In this document: positions 32,672 to 42,042 of the stretch, one piece after another
Position numbering within the stretch: position 1 is the stretch's first letter
Layout of the letters: the number at the start of each line of letters is the position of its first letter
Origin: UBA6623 sp965248235
GTDB taxonomy: Bacteria > Acidobacteriota > Terriglobia > Bryobacterales > UBA6623
DNA length: 64,000 nt
Direction: 5' to 3'
Assembly: GCA_965248235.1 (NCBI GenBank)
Contig: CBDFIU010000004.1
Coordinates: 1,054,001-1,118,000 of the forward strand
Made by a program: the position numbers and the translations under genes
The notes under the pieces: model-generated
Told to the model about the DNA's origin: nothing
The model's input: the letters and a program-made list of their open reading frames with translations, nothing else
Database searches by the model: none

Positions 32672-32929
32672 GCGGGGCGCGAAAAGAATCCCCCCGAGCT
32701 TCGCTTGGCGGAAACGATATCCGAGGCGCGACCGAAACAAGCCTCTAATCTATCACGCCTTTCCGCGAGTGGAAGCCGTGGAGCACCTGTTCGATGCAGC
32801 CCCGGCCAATCGGACCGTCTCACCTGTTCGAACCGCCGGCGGGTGCCTCGCAACGCCTCCTCGGCTTGTTTTCTTGCCTCGGCCTCCGCAGTCTCAACAT
32901 CCCCGGTGTACCATATGGCAAGCAGGTAA

Positions 32930-32949
32930 GGGCGGCGGGAATGCCGCCC
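32930..32949 (-). terminator. Possible terminator of the pyr operon
   Basis: The stem gggcggc / gccgccc with loop GGGAAT lies 22 bp downstream of the pyrC stop. The following minus-strand sequence (ttacctgcttg) is only moderately T-rich, so intrinsic termination is uncertain. Confidence 0.3.
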
Positions 32950-32970
32950 CCCGGGTGTCGAGATGCCGCC

Positions 32971-34275
32971 TTACTCCGTTACTTCCGCGAAGCCCCCCTC
33001 GGCGCTCCAAACGGTTTTTCCACCGACGATCGTCTCGACCGCTCCACCTTGAAATTCTCGTCGATCGAAGGGGGAGTTCTTGCTCTTCGAGTGAGACTTC
33101 GCGGCCTCGAAAACCCAGCCGCGCTCCAGGTCCAAGATCGTAATATCGGCGGCGGCACCCTTCCGTAACGTCCCCTGCTCAAGCCCGATTACCTTGGCCG
33201 GACCGGTCGTAAACAACTCCACCATGCGCATCAAGCTGATCGTACCCGGGTGCACCAGCCGCTCGAGCGACAATCCGATCGCCGTTTCGAGACCGGTCAC
33301 CCCGAAAGGACAGCGCTCAAATTCCTGGGCCTTCATATTGCCCGTGTGCGGAGCATGGTCGGTCGCGATGGCGTCGATCACGCCCTCCACCAAACCCTCG
33401 ATCGCCGCCTCGATGTCGCGCTCGCCCCGTAGCGGAGGGCGCATCTTATAGTGGCTGTCGTAGCCGGGAATATCCGTATCGGCCAGCGTGAAGTGATGCG
33501 GCGAAACCTCGCAAGTGATCGGGATGCCCAGCTTGCGGGCATGCCGCACGATGCCGATCGAATTCCGCGTCGAAATGTGCGCGATGTGGCAGCGCGCGCC
33601 GGTCGCCTCGCTCAGGATCGCGTCCCTGGCCACCATCACGTCTTCCGAGCTTGAGGGGATACCGCCCAACCCCAGCCTTACCGCCTGCGCGCCCTCGTGA
33701 ATGTCGCCGCCCATGCTGAGGTTCAAATCCTCGCAATGGTCGATCACCGTCATGTCGAACGATCCGGCGTACTGCATTGCCCGCCGCATCACGGCCGAGT
33801 TCATCAGCGGCAGCCCGTCGTCGGAAATCGCCACGGCGCCGGCCTCTTTCATCGCCCCGATCTCGGCGAGCTGCTCGCCCTCGCTGCCCTTGGAAATGGC
33901 GCCGATTGGGAAAACGTTCACGATCGCCCTGCGGCGTGCCCGCTCGACGATAAAACTGGTGACCGTCGGGCTGTCGTTCACCGGAATCGTATTCGGCATG
34001 CAGCATACTGTTGTGAAACCGCCCGCCGCCGCCGCCCGCGCACCGGTCTCGATCGTCTCGGCGTGCTCGATGCCGGGTTCGCGCAAGTGAACGTGAATAT
34101 CGAGGAAACCGGGCGCCACGACGAGCCCCGAGGCATCGCGGACTTCGGCGCCGGGTGCATCGATGGCGGTATCCACGGCCACGATGCGGCCGTCTTCGAT
34201 CAGCACGTCGGCCGGGCCGTCGTGACCCGAGTCCGGATCGACCACGCGGCCGTTTTTGATCAGCAGTTTTGTCAT
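32971..34275 (-). CDS. pyrC: Dihydroorotase
   Basis: This enzyme cyclises carbamoyl-aspartate to dihydroorotate, the third step of pyrimidine synthesis. The 434-residue protein is a type I enzyme. PGFLDIHVHLREPGIEHAETIETG holds the HxH metal ligands, DHCEDLNLSMGG and CHIAHISTRNSI provide the further His ligands, and DAIATDHAPHTGNMK provides the catalytic Asp. The C-terminal FTTGPAKVIGLEQGTLRKGAAADITILDLE is usual for the amidohydrolase family. The start lies 52 bp after the pyrB stop. It is the last gene of pyrR-B-C. Confidence 0.95.
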   Translation of the reverse strand: MTKLLIKNGRVVDPDSGHDGPADVLIEDGRIVAVDTAIDAPGAEVRDASGLVVAPGFLDIHVHLREPGIEHAETIETGARAAAAGGFTTVCCMPNTIPVNDSPTVTSFIVERARRRAIVNVFPIGAISKGSEGEQLAEIGAMKEAGAVAISDDGLPLMNSAVMRRAMQYAGSFDMTVIDHCEDLNLSMGGDIHEGAQAVRLGLGGIPSSSEDVMVARDAILSEATGARCHIAHISTRNSIGIVRHARKLGIPITCEVSPHHFTLADTDIPGYDSHYKMRPPLRGERDIEAAIEGLVEGVIDAIATDHAPHTGNMKAQEFERCPFGVTGLETAIGLSLERLVHPGTISLMRMVELFTTGPAKVIGLEQGTLRKGAAADITILDLERGWVFEAAKSHSKSKNSPFDRREFQGGAVETIVGGKTVWSAEGGFAEVTE

Positions 34276-34327
34276 CGAAAAATTACAGGCAAAGGCGGCC
34301 CCTCGATCACTTCACCGGCGCGCCGCC

Positions 34328-35284
34328 TCACGACATCCCACAGGCTCGCTCCAGCACCGCCATGCGAACCGCCACACCGTTTTCCACTTGATTGAGAATC
34401 ACCGAGCGCGGAAAGTCGGCGACTTCCGACGACAGCTCGCGGCCGCGATTAATCGGCCCCGGGTGCATCACGATGGCGTCGGGCTTGGCGTGTTTCAGAT
34501 GTTCGATTCCCAGCCCGTAAAACTGAAAGTACTCGTTTTTGGGGAACGGCAGCATATTCTGCCGTTCGAGCTGCACGCGCAGCATCATGATCACATCGGC
34601 GTCCGTCACCGCTTCGTCGATGCTGTGAGTCAGGCGAATGCCCGGCGCCAGGTGGACCAAGTCGCCGGGCAACATCGTCGCCGGGCCGCACAGCACCAGG
34701 TCCACGCCGAACTTCGTCAGCAGGTGGGCGTTCGAACGCGCGACGCGGCTGTGGGCGATATCCCCAATAATGGCAACCCGCAACCCTTCGAGCGAGGGCC
34801 TGTTATCGAGAATCGTGAGCGCGTCGAGCAGCGCTTGCGTGGGATGTTCGTGACGGCCGTCGCCGGCGTTGACAATCGGCGTCGAGAGGAACCGAGACAG
34901 GAAATGCGGCGCGCCCGAGGCGGCGTGGCGCATCACGATCACGTCGGGACGCATCGCCGACAACGTATTGAGCGTGTCAACCAGCGATTCACCTTTTGAC
35001 ATGCTCGACCCTTGCGCGGAGATCGAAACCGCGTCGGCCCCCATCCGCTTCGCCGCGATCTCAAAACTGGCTCGGGTGCGCGTCGAAGACTCGAAAAACA
35101 GGTTGACGATCGTTTTGCCGTGCAACGTGTCGAGCTTCTTGACCGCTTCCGATTGCATCGGCTGGTGATGACGCCCTCGCGCCAGCAACCACTCAAGGTC
35201 CTCACGGGCCAGGTTTTCGATGCCGAGCAAGCTTCGCCGCGCCAATTCGGCGGGTGCGACGGAGGCTGGAGGAGAGAGTACCAT
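34328..35284 (-). CDS. pyrB: Aspartate carbamoyltransferase catalytic subunit
   Basis: PyrB condenses carbamoyl phosphate and aspartate in the second step of pyrimidine synthesis. The 318-residue length from the ATG at 35284 fits the family, and residues further upstream in the open frame look non-coding. FFESSTRTRASFEIAAKRMGAD holds the S-T-R-T-R carbamoyl-phosphate motif, IVNAGDGRHEHPTQALLDALTI the H-P-x-Q motif, and VAIIGDIAHSRVARSN the aspartate domain start. No pyrI regulatory subunit is adjacent, so the enzyme probably works as a homotrimer or with PyrC. Confidence 0.95.
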   Translation of the reverse strand: MVLSPPASVAPAELARRSLLGIENLAREDLEWLLARGRHHQPMQSEAVKKLDTLHGKTIVNLFFESSTRTRASFEIAAKRMGADAVSISAQGSSMSKGESLVDTLNTLSAMRPDVIVMRHAASGAPHFLSRFLSTPIVNAGDGRHEHPTQALLDALTILDNRPSLEGLRVAIIGDIAHSRVARSNAHLLTKFGVDLVLCGPATMLPGDLVHLAPGIRLTHSIDEAVTDADVIMMLRVQLERQNMLPFPKNEYFQFYGLGIEHLKHAKPDAIVMHPGPINRGRELSSEVADFPRSVILNQVENGVAVRMAVLERACGMS

Positions 35285-35369
35285 CGGATGTTGCTTCTTG
35301 TGCCGTCGCCCGGCACGATCCCGCGCGAGAAGGCTCGCACTGAACCGCGCGCCGCTCGTCAAGGGCGAT

Positions 35370-35921
35370 TCAATCCACTTTTTCCACCAGAAGGACGCGC
35401 TCTTCGCCGTCCACCGGTTCGAGCTTCACTTCGATGATCTCGGAATCCGAGGTCTCCACATGTTTGCCCACGAAGCGCGCTTCGATGGGGAGTTCACGGT
35501 GCCCTCGGTCGATGAACGTGCAGAGCTGAACGGTGCGAGGATTTTCCTTCCCCAGCAAGGCGTCGAGCGCCGTCCGCACCGTACGGCCCGTGTACAGCAC
35601 ATCATCGACAAGAATGACGTCCACACCGTCGGTCGAAAAAGGGATTTGCACGCCGTTGACGACCGGGTGGTCGGCGACCGTCGACAGATCGTCGCGGTAA
35701 AGGCTGATGTCGAGACTGCCGCTGGGGATCTCGCGGCTTTCCAATTGGCTGATTTTGGCCGCCAGCCGATCCCCCAGCACCGCTCCCCGCCGATGAATCC
35801 CCACAACCGCAAGCCGCGCGCCGGGGTCATTTTTATCAATCACTTCATGGGCCAAACGCACCAACGTGCGGTCGATTTCCGAGCCCGTCATCAACTGTGC
35901 TTTGGTCTGGATGGTAGGCAT
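35370..35921 (-). CDS. pyrR: Bifunctional pyr operon regulator/uracil phosphoribosyltransferase PyrR
   Basis: In Firmicutes PyrR binds the pyr mRNA with UMP to promote attenuation and also has weak uracil phosphoribosyltransferase activity. The 183-residue product starts MPTIQTKAQLMTGSEIDRTLVRLAHEVIDKN, and an ATG 18 bp upstream (35939) is possible. DVILVDDVLYTGRTVRTALDAL is the PRPP-binding loop. TVQLCTFIDRGHRELPIEARFVGKHVETS is the diagnostic C-terminal part. It heads pyrR-pyrB-pyrC. I could not identify a leader with a clear antiterminator structure, because a family B repeat lies directly upstream. Confidence 0.93.
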   Translation of the reverse strand: MPTIQTKAQLMTGSEIDRTLVRLAHEVIDKNDPGARLAVVGIHRRGAVLGDRLAAKISQLESREIPSGSLDISLYRDDLSTVADHPVVNGVQIPFSTDGVDVILVDDVLYTGRTVRTALDALLGKENPRTVQLCTFIDRGHRELPIEARFVGKHVETSDSEIIEVKLEPVDGEERVLLVEKVD

Positions 35922-36030
35922 GGGGCGAGCCGAAGCCATCAAGATACCACACCCTCGATTCGAGTTCTTCGGGGACGATGACAGGCCTGGGCGTCGACTC
36001 GCAATGAGCGACGCTCGGCGGGGAGCGCCG

Positions 36031-36233
36031 GCCCGCATTTCTCATCGCCTGACGGGCAAGACACACGATAGGCCCGCCACTGCTTCGCTGCGCTTGCTCG
36101 CCGTGCTCAAGGTACTGTTCAAGTACGCGTCTTCTGATTAAGTGCTTGAGAGATGGGTCGCCAAGCGGCGCGCGACTCGTACTGACGCGCTCTCAGGCAC
36201 TTTGCCTCGGCACGCGATGAGAAAAGCGGGCTA
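36031..36233 (+). repeat. Long palindromic interspersed element, family B (second full copy)
   Basis: This is a 203-bp unit starting gcccgcatttctcatcgcct and ending gcgatgagaaaagcgggcta. The internal region (about ctcgccgtgctcaaggtactgttcaagtacg) matches the copy at 26257 with many small differences. It lies between pyrR and the cytochrome gene, and its right end provides the stop codon of that gene. Confidence 0.8.
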
Positions 36234-36716
36234 ATGAATACGAATGATCGACGGGTCGACTTCGTAGTTATAGTCCCAGTGGCAGTCTTGGCAGGCGTTG
36301 TAGATGAGTTCTCCGCGGTCGAATACCGCCTGCGAGTCTTGGGCCTCGGCTGCCTCGAGAACTTTTTGAGAGGCTTCAATGAGGGCCGTCGCCCGTTCCA
36401 TCCACTTGTCGGTGTCCTTGGCGCGGCCTTCCATCATGATCAGGTTGCCCGCTTCCATCAGGGTCCGGGCATGGCCTTGGAGCGCAATCCACTCGTCCTC
36501 GGTTCGGGGGTAAATCTCTTCGGTGCCCTCTAGCGTGATGATGGTACCGACCGAGTCCCAGACTGCGTCGGCGTTCGGGAAGACCACGTCATGCATGATT
36601 TGTTCGACGCTCGAAATCGGCTGAAACGGTGGTTGGGCGCTCGTCGGGGAGTCAGTCGACCCACCGCAAGCCGCCGTGAACAGCGCTGGGAGAATGAGTC
36701 CGATTTTCCAGGTCAA
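36231..36716 (-). CDS. Lipoprotein monohaem cytochrome c (class II-like helical bundle)
   Basis: The mature part is mostly helical and ends with CQDCHWDYNYEV, one CxxCH haem site near the C-terminus as in cytochrome c' and related proteins. An N-terminal stretch WKIGLILPALFTAACGGS is a lipoprotein signal with lipobox TAAC. I chose a TTG at 36716 to start just before the signal, and the frame is open to 36770. A close paralog is at 42768-43186. The last codon region and TAG stop are made by the family B repeat. A role in periplasmic electron transfer is inferred from the haem site. Confidence 0.72.
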   Translation of the reverse strand: MTWKIGLILPALFTAACGGSTDSPTSAQPPFQPISSVEQIMHDVVFPNADAVWDSVGTIITLEGTEEIYPRTEDEWIALQGHARTLMEAGNLIMMEGRAKDTDKWMERATALIEASQKVLEAAEAQDSQAVFDRGELIYNACQDCHWDYNYEVDPSIIRIH

Positions 36717-36893
36717 AATACACCTACACGGTCTTGGCAAGAGACGGTTGAAACGGCACGCTTCTTGCAACTTATGAACCTACCCTAAGGCTGTGGGTCG
36801 GCGGGGTTTCTGCTCTCCATACGAATTTTTGTACAGTAACGGATTCTTGGAACGACCCAACTGCACACAGAACAAGTCTACTCCAACCAAAGA

Positions 36894-36899
36894 TACAAT
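36894..36899 (+). promoter_or_regulatory. -10-like box upstream of the TonB receptor gene
   Basis: TACAAT at 36894-36899, part of GATACAAT, lies 12 bp before the ATG at 36912. There is no clear -35 match. A start about 7 nt downstream would leave a leader of about 5 nt. Confidence 0.3.
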
Positions 36900-36911
36900 C
36901 ACGAGCCCACG

Positions 36912-37827
36912 ATGGACATTTGTTCGGCCGCAAGATTTCGGAGGGAAAGCGCTTTCAAGCGGCCTCCTTTCGAGCTTGTCTTGTGGGTTGCCATCGGAAC
37001 GATGTTGGGTCCATTGACGTCCCCGGCCAAAGACGCGCCCCTCGGCGGCATCCAAGGCGTCGTCGTCGAGAGGGCCGGGGGCGCGGCCGTCCCCGGCGCG
37101 GTCATCAAGGTCGAGGGCACGGCGTTGCGCGCCGTCGCCAATGCCGTCGGCCGCTTTGCCGTCCGCGACGTCCCCGCGGCGGAAACGACGATCGTCGTCC
37201 AAGCCCCCGGTTTCCTGAAACTGCGGGTTCCCGGGCTGCGGGTCAACGCCGATGAACCATTGGAACTTCGCGTCGAACTCGAGGCGACTCCGAATCTCAT
37301 GGAACGCATCCAAGTGACGGCGACCAAATCGGCTCTGAGCATCGGCGAGGTTCCGGCGCACACCGACATCGTGGACCGCGAAACCATCGACCGCCGCGGC
37401 GACCAAGAGCTGACACAAGCCCTTGCCCACATCCCCGGCTTGGTCATCAGCACTCAGGCCGGTTCCTTCGAATCCGTCGCGCTGCGCGGAATGCCACGCG
37501 ACGGCAATGAGTTCACCAACACGCTGCTGTTAATCGACGGCGTGCCGCAAACCGACTCGCGCAACAGTGCCCGGGTCGTCAACCTCCCAATCAACGACGT
37601 CGACAGTATCGAGGTCGTGCGCGGACCCAATTCCGCCCTCTACGGCCTCACGGCGGTGGGCGGAGCGATCAACGTGCTCACCGCCTCCCCGACACCCGAG
37701 CACCGTTTCGGCGCGGATTTTACCGCGGGCGAATTCGGAACCTTGAAGGGCCTGGGCAGAGCCTCGGGGCCGATCGGTCGGCGGGTCGGCTACTACGTCT
37801 CGATTGCACGAGAGCATAATGGCGGTT
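36912..37827 (+). pseudogene. TonB-dependent receptor, N-terminal fragment (split by IS copy 3)
   Basis: Residues 1-305 of the receptor: a signal region (LVLWVAIGTMLGPLTSPA), a carboxypeptidase-regulatory-like domain (GGIQGVVVERAGGAAVPGAVIKVEG to VELEATP, about 45-130), and the plug domain (RIQVTATKSALSIGEVPAHTDIV, QALAHIPGLVISTQAGSFESVALRG, IEVVRGPNSALYGLTAVGGAINVLT). The barrel begins and is cut in AREHNGG by IS copy 3. With the IS and one 8-bp duplication removed, the frame continues directly into 38872. As it stands, translation ends two codons into the IS. These receptors import ferric siderophores, cobalamin or glycans in Acidobacteriota. Confidence 0.92.
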
Positions 37828-38863
37828 GATGGGTATTTACTTGACTCAGGTATTGGGAAATAGCCCCTACATGTTGTGGTCGTCCGTAGCGCGTGTCGCG
37901 GTGCCTCCGACCAGCGATTTGTAGGGTGCCGGTGGCACGGCGACGGCCTGTTGAACCAGGCGGTAAAAGAGCTTGCCTCGACTTCTGGACTTGCGGCGGT
38001 TGAAGCGGAAGGCGAATTCGTCGAGGTAGGAGTCGAGATGCTCGTGACTGACCGCTCCTTGATGCGTGCCCAGTATCCAGCGCTTCACTAACGACACCAC
38101 GCGGTGCACCCGGGGGAGCAGTTTCGAGGCGCGCGCCGGTTGCCCCTCCAGGTAGCTCACCTCGTGGCGATAGCCGTCGCCTTCGAGCGGTTCGTATCCC
38201 AGCCAACCGTCGGTATGGACCACGCTGCCGGGTTCGATCGACTCGCCGACGAAGGCCATCAAGCTGTCCCCGGAGGCGTTGGGAATGGTGCGTATCCGAA
38301 CCCGCCCGATGCCGGCACCATCTTCCTCGGCCGCTACTACAATCAGCGCCTTAGCGTCGGTTTGGCGACCGCGCACGCCCTCCTCCAAGCCTCCTAAGTA
38401 AGTCTCGTCAACCTCCACGCGCCCGCTGAGCCGATCGCGTCCGGGCCGCACCATGGCGCGCCGGAGCTTATGCAACCAAGTCCAGGCCGTTTTGTAGCTG
38501 CCCAGGCCCAACACCCGCTGCAAGCCCAGCGCGCTCGCCCCGTTCTTCTGGCTCGTGAGCCACCACATGGCTCGAAACCAACTCTGGAGGGGTTGGCGGG
38601 TGTCTTGAAATATTGTGCCCGCCGTTGGAGAAGCTTGATGCCCGCAGCCGGCGCACTCCAGCAGCGCTGTCCGCACCGCCCACGCTTTGTCGTGCCCGCA
38701 TCGCGGACAACGAAAACCCTCCGGCCAGCGGAGTTGACACAGATACTCTCGACAGGCCTGCTCGGTGGCGAAACGCGCCTCGAACTCGGCCAGATTCCGA
38801 GGATAATCTTCCATTTCCCCGATCCTACATCTTGTGGTCACCTGAGTCAAGTAAATACCCATC
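37828..38863 (-). mobile_element. IS1595/ISXO2-type insertion sequence, copy 3
   Basis: This copy is 1,036 bp, with GATGGGTATTTACTTGACTC and its inverse at the ends, and the 8-bp duplication TGGCGGTT at 37820-37827 and 38864-38871. It inserted in the barrel-coding part of the TonB receptor. The sequence is nearly identical to copies 1 and 2. The interrupted gene can be rebuilt in frame, which indicates recent insertion. Confidence 0.95.
37867..38814 (-). CDS. ISXO2-like transposase, copy 3
   Basis: This is a 315-residue transposase, the same protein as copy 1 as far as I can see: zinc-ribbon N-terminus with CPRCGH and CAGCGH, DDE-type catalytic motifs VEVDETYLGG and VHTDGWLGY, and the terminal HLDSYLDEFAFRFNRR block. 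The gene runs against the receptor gene it disrupts. All motifs are intact. Confidence 0.93.
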   Translation of the reverse strand: MEDYPRNLAEFEARFATEQACREYLCQLRWPEGFRCPRCGHDKAWAVRTALLECAGCGHQASPTAGTIFQDTRQPLQSWFRAMWWLTSQKNGASALGLQRVLGLGSYKTAWTWLHKLRRAMVRPGRDRLSGRVEVDETYLGGLEEGVRGRQTDAKALIVVAAEEDGAGIGRVRIRTIPNASGDSLMAFVGESIEPGSVVHTDGWLGYEPLEGDGYRHEVSYLEGQPARASKLLPRVHRVVSLVKRWILGTHQGAVSHEHLDSYLDEFAFRFNRRKSRSRGKLFYRLVQQAVAVPPAPYKSLVGGTATRATDDHNM

Positions 38864-38871
38864 TGGCGGTT

Positions 38872-40418
38872 ATTTCACCGGCCCCATCGATTTCAATGTC
38901 GACGAAACGGCGGCCTTCGGTAAGCTCACCTTCGTGCCCGACCGGAAATCCTTCGGAAGCGTCAGCATCAACGGAGTGGTATCCGACAACAGCACCCCCA
39001 CCAACGTTCCCATCATCGGCGGAAAGTTGCTAAGCGATCTCGATCCCCGTTTTCAACGCCGAACGAGCCTGAACTTCCCCGGTCCAAACTACCGCCAGGC
39101 GGAAACCCGACTCACCGTCAATTACACGCGGGAACTTGCGGAGCGAGTCCGGGTGGTCGAGGTTTTCGGGTACCGCCCGATTCAATACAAGTTCATCGAC
39201 GACGGCGACGTCATCGGAGGCCCTTTCGATCTGGAAGCCGGCACGCTCAGCATGTTTCCTTTCGAGCTCGAAACCGACGAGGACATTTTCTATCAGGAAG
39301 TGCGACTCGAAGCCGCGCCGCGACTCGGCTCTGTGAAGAGTTCCCTGATTGTCGGCGGCTCTTACGAACGAACCGCCGGTTTCAGCGCGGGCAATCTGAT
39401 CTTCACCGACCCTGATCTATTCGGTTGGACACTGAATTATCTGAACCCGATCTTCCCACCGCGCGACGAGTGGCGGTTCTTTCGCTTCGGCGGCAATGAC
39501 TATAACTTGGGCATCACCGGCCTTTTCGCGCAATACATGATCGAGCCGACAAGCCGCTGGGTGATGACGGTGGGCGGCCGATACGATCGCCTCTCGCTCG
39601 ACAACACGCTTACGTTTCGCGACGGGGACCCAAGGGTCGAAGACACCTTCGACGCATTCAGTCCGAAAATCAGCTCGACGTTTCGGCTTATGGGCGTCGA
39701 AGACGACGGCGGCCCCATCGACAATGTCTACGCAACCTACTCCGAAGCCTTCCTGCCGCCGCGTCGACCCAGCCAATTACGGCCGAGCGACGAACAGATC
39801 GAACTGATTCCCGAAGATATCGACAACTACGAAGCGGGTATCAAAGGCAGCGTCCTCGGCGGAAGGTTTTCCTTCGAGGGCGCTTATTTCCAAATGCACC
39901 GCGACGGCATTGTCACGACGGTTCGCCAAGGGCCGTTCTTTCTTCCCACTAATGCGGGCGAGCACAAATACAAGGGCTTCGAAACCGCTGTCCGCTGGCA
40001 GCCCGGCCGCAAATTGACGACGTACCTCAACGCTTCGTTTTACAGAAACCGTTTCGACGATTTCGTGATCGAAGCCTCGAGCGGCGACACCGTGCTGACC
40101 GGCAACCGCCTGCCGATCTCGCCCGATCGGGTGATCAACGGCGGCGCGGTTTTCTCCCCGCGGTCGTTCCTCGATTTCACGCTTGACGTCAAACACGTCG
40201 GCACCGTGCAAATCGACCAACGCAACACCTTCGAACTCGACCCCTATACGCTGGTGGATGCCGCCGTGACCTGGCGTCGCGGGCCGCTGCGTCTGACGCT
40301 TGCCGCGCACAATCTCTTCGATGCCGAGTATTTCTGGAACGGCGACATCTCGAGCGGTCAGTCGGCGGACATCGGCCGGCCGCGTCAGGTCCTGGTAACA
40401 ACTTCGTTCGTTTTTTGA
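38872..40418 (+). pseudogene. TonB-dependent receptor, C-terminal barrel fragment
   Basis: This is the rest of the receptor barrel after the IS, starting YFTGPIDFNVDETAAFGKLTF. The strands alternate as usual. FAQYMIEPTSRWVMTVGGRYDRLSLDN and DNVYATYSEAFLPPRRPSQLRP are typical late-barrel motifs (the latter is the Y-A-x-Y-S-x-A-F box). The protein ends RPRQVLVTTSFVF with terminal Phe, the outer-membrane insertion signal. No start codon for this part exists at the IS junction. It is followed 13 bp later by the PepSY gene, which probably shared its mRNA before the insertion. Confidence 0.92.
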
Positions 40419-40431
40419 TAAGAGACTTTTG

Positions 40432-42036
40432 ATGGCTCTCCGCATGCCGCGATACGCCCTCCGAAAGGCGCTGATCTACGCTCATCGCTGGTTGGGCATC
40501 GCCGGGGGACTGCTCTTCATCATGTGGTTCGGTTCGGGCGTGGTGATGATGTACAAGCGTTTGCCAAGCCTGACGCCCGAGCAGCGTATGAGCCGGCTTC
40601 CGGCCCTTGATCTCACGAATCTCGCCGTCGCTCCCATCGACGCCGCCCAAAGCATCGGATTCCGTCCCGACCGTCTTCGCATTGGCATGCTCGGCGAACG
40701 GCCGGTTTACCGCTTCGCGCGCGGCAGCGAGTGGTCCGCCGTTTTCGCCGACAACGGCCGACCTCTCGACGGCCTGACCGCCGAGCAGGCGATGACTCTC
40801 ACGCGCCAATTCGCGCCGGAATTCGCCGCAAGCGCTCGCTACGACGCGCACCTGGCCGACGCCGACCAATGGGCGCTCGGTGTTCGCTCCTTATCCCCGA
40901 CGCATCGCGTCGCGCTCGGCGACTCGAAAAGTACCGAGATCTACCTTTCCGACCGCACCGGCGAAGTCGTGATGCGGACGACGCGCTCGGGCCGCCTCTG
41001 GGGTTATTTGGGGAGCGTGCTTCACTGGCTCTACTTCACACCCTTTCGACGCCATTCGGCCCTGTGGATCAATTCCGTCATCGGGTTGTCCGTCGCCGGG
41101 TGCCTGCTTTCGCTGTCGGGGCTTGTTTGGGGGATTTGGCGGTTTTCGGTGAAGACCCGCTATCGCGTGAAGGGGGATTCCGCCCGCTCTCCTTACGCGG
41201 GCTGGATGCGTTGGCACCACCACGCGGGGCTGGTCTTCGGACTCACGAGTTTTACTTGGATCCTCAGCGGCTGTCTTTCGCTCGATCCCTGGAGGTGGCA
41301 CCCGGGCAATATGCCGACTCGCGAGCAGGCGGAAGCGGTGTCGGGCGGTCCGCTGCGTCTCGAGCTGCTGACGCCCGAGCGAATTCACGTCGCGGCCGAC
41401 GCCATCACGTCTTCCTTCCGGCCGAAAGAACTTGAGGTGATGCAGTTTCAGGGCGAGCCTTTTGTCGTCGCCTATCGCGCCCCCTCCCGCGACGCAAGCT
41501 CCTCCGGGCCGCGCGCCGGTCCGGCGACGTTTCTCTCGCCGGTGCAAGCGTTCGAACATCTCGCCGTCTCGGTCATCGGGCCTGAGCGAGGAACTTTCAC
41601 TCGCTTCGCCGATAACGACGTGCTTGCCGCGGCGCGCACGGCCATGCCCGACAGCGGAGTTACCGACGCCGCCTGGCTCAACGAATACGCCGACTATTAC
41701 TACAGCCGAGACCGCGCCCTGCCTCTGCCGGTCTTGCGTCTACGTTTTGACGATCCCGGGCGGACCTGGCTCTATGTCGACCCCTATCGCGGCTTGATCC
41801 CGCGAAAAGAAGAGCGGCTCACCCGTCTCAACCGCTGGCTCTATCACGGCCTGCACAACCTGGACTTTCGATTCCTCTATTACCGGCGCCCGTTGTGGGA
41901 TGTTGTGGTGATCTTTCTGTTGGTCGGCGGCCTCTTGTTGAGCGTCAGCTCGATCACGCAAGCCTGGCGGCGGCTACGGCGACACACCCGGCGCTTGACG
42001 TCGCGGCCGCCTGTAGATGGGGAAGATCACGCTTAG
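40432..42036 (+). CDS. PepSY-associated membrane protein
   Basis: This 534-residue protein has about four membrane helices: KALIYAHRWLGIAGGLLFIMWFGSGVVMM, INSVIGLSVAGCLLSLSGLVWGIW, WHHHAGLVFGLTSFTWILSGCLSL and VVVIFLLVGGLLLSVSSITQAW. Large periplasmic parts lie between them. H-R-W-L-G, W-H-H-H-A-G and Y-H-G-L-H-N are conserved His-containing motifs of PepSY-TM/iron-uptake reductase proteins that sit beside TonB receptors. The ATG at 40432 follows the receptor stop by 13 bp, so the two are a transport unit, probably for a metal chelate that is reduced after uptake. Substrate and reductase activity are inferred. Confidence 0.8.
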   Translation: MALRMPRYALRKALIYAHRWLGIAGGLLFIMWFGSGVVMMYKRLPSLTPEQRMSRLPALDLTNLAVAPIDAAQSIGFRPDRLRIGMLGERPVYRFARGSEWSAVFADNGRPLDGLTAEQAMTLTRQFAPEFAASARYDAHLADADQWALGVRSLSPTHRVALGDSKSTEIYLSDRTGEVVMRTTRSGRLWGYLGSVLHWLYFTPFRRHSALWINSVIGLSVAGCLLSLSGLVWGIWRFSVKTRYRVKGDSARSPYAGWMRWHHHAGLVFGLTSFTWILSGCLSLDPWRWHPGNMPTREQAEAVSGGPLRLELLTPERIHVAADAITSSFRPKELEVMQFQGEPFVVAYRAPSRDASSSGPRAGPATFLSPVQAFEHLAVSVIGPERGTFTRFADNDVLAAARTAMPDSGVTDAAWLNEYADYYYSRDRALPLPVLRLRFDDPGRTWLYVDPYRGLIPRKEERLTRLNRWLYHGLHNLDFRFLYYRRPLWDVVVIFLLVGGLLLSVSSITQAWRRLRRHTRRLTSRPPVDGEDHA

Positions 42037-42042
42037 GCCTAA

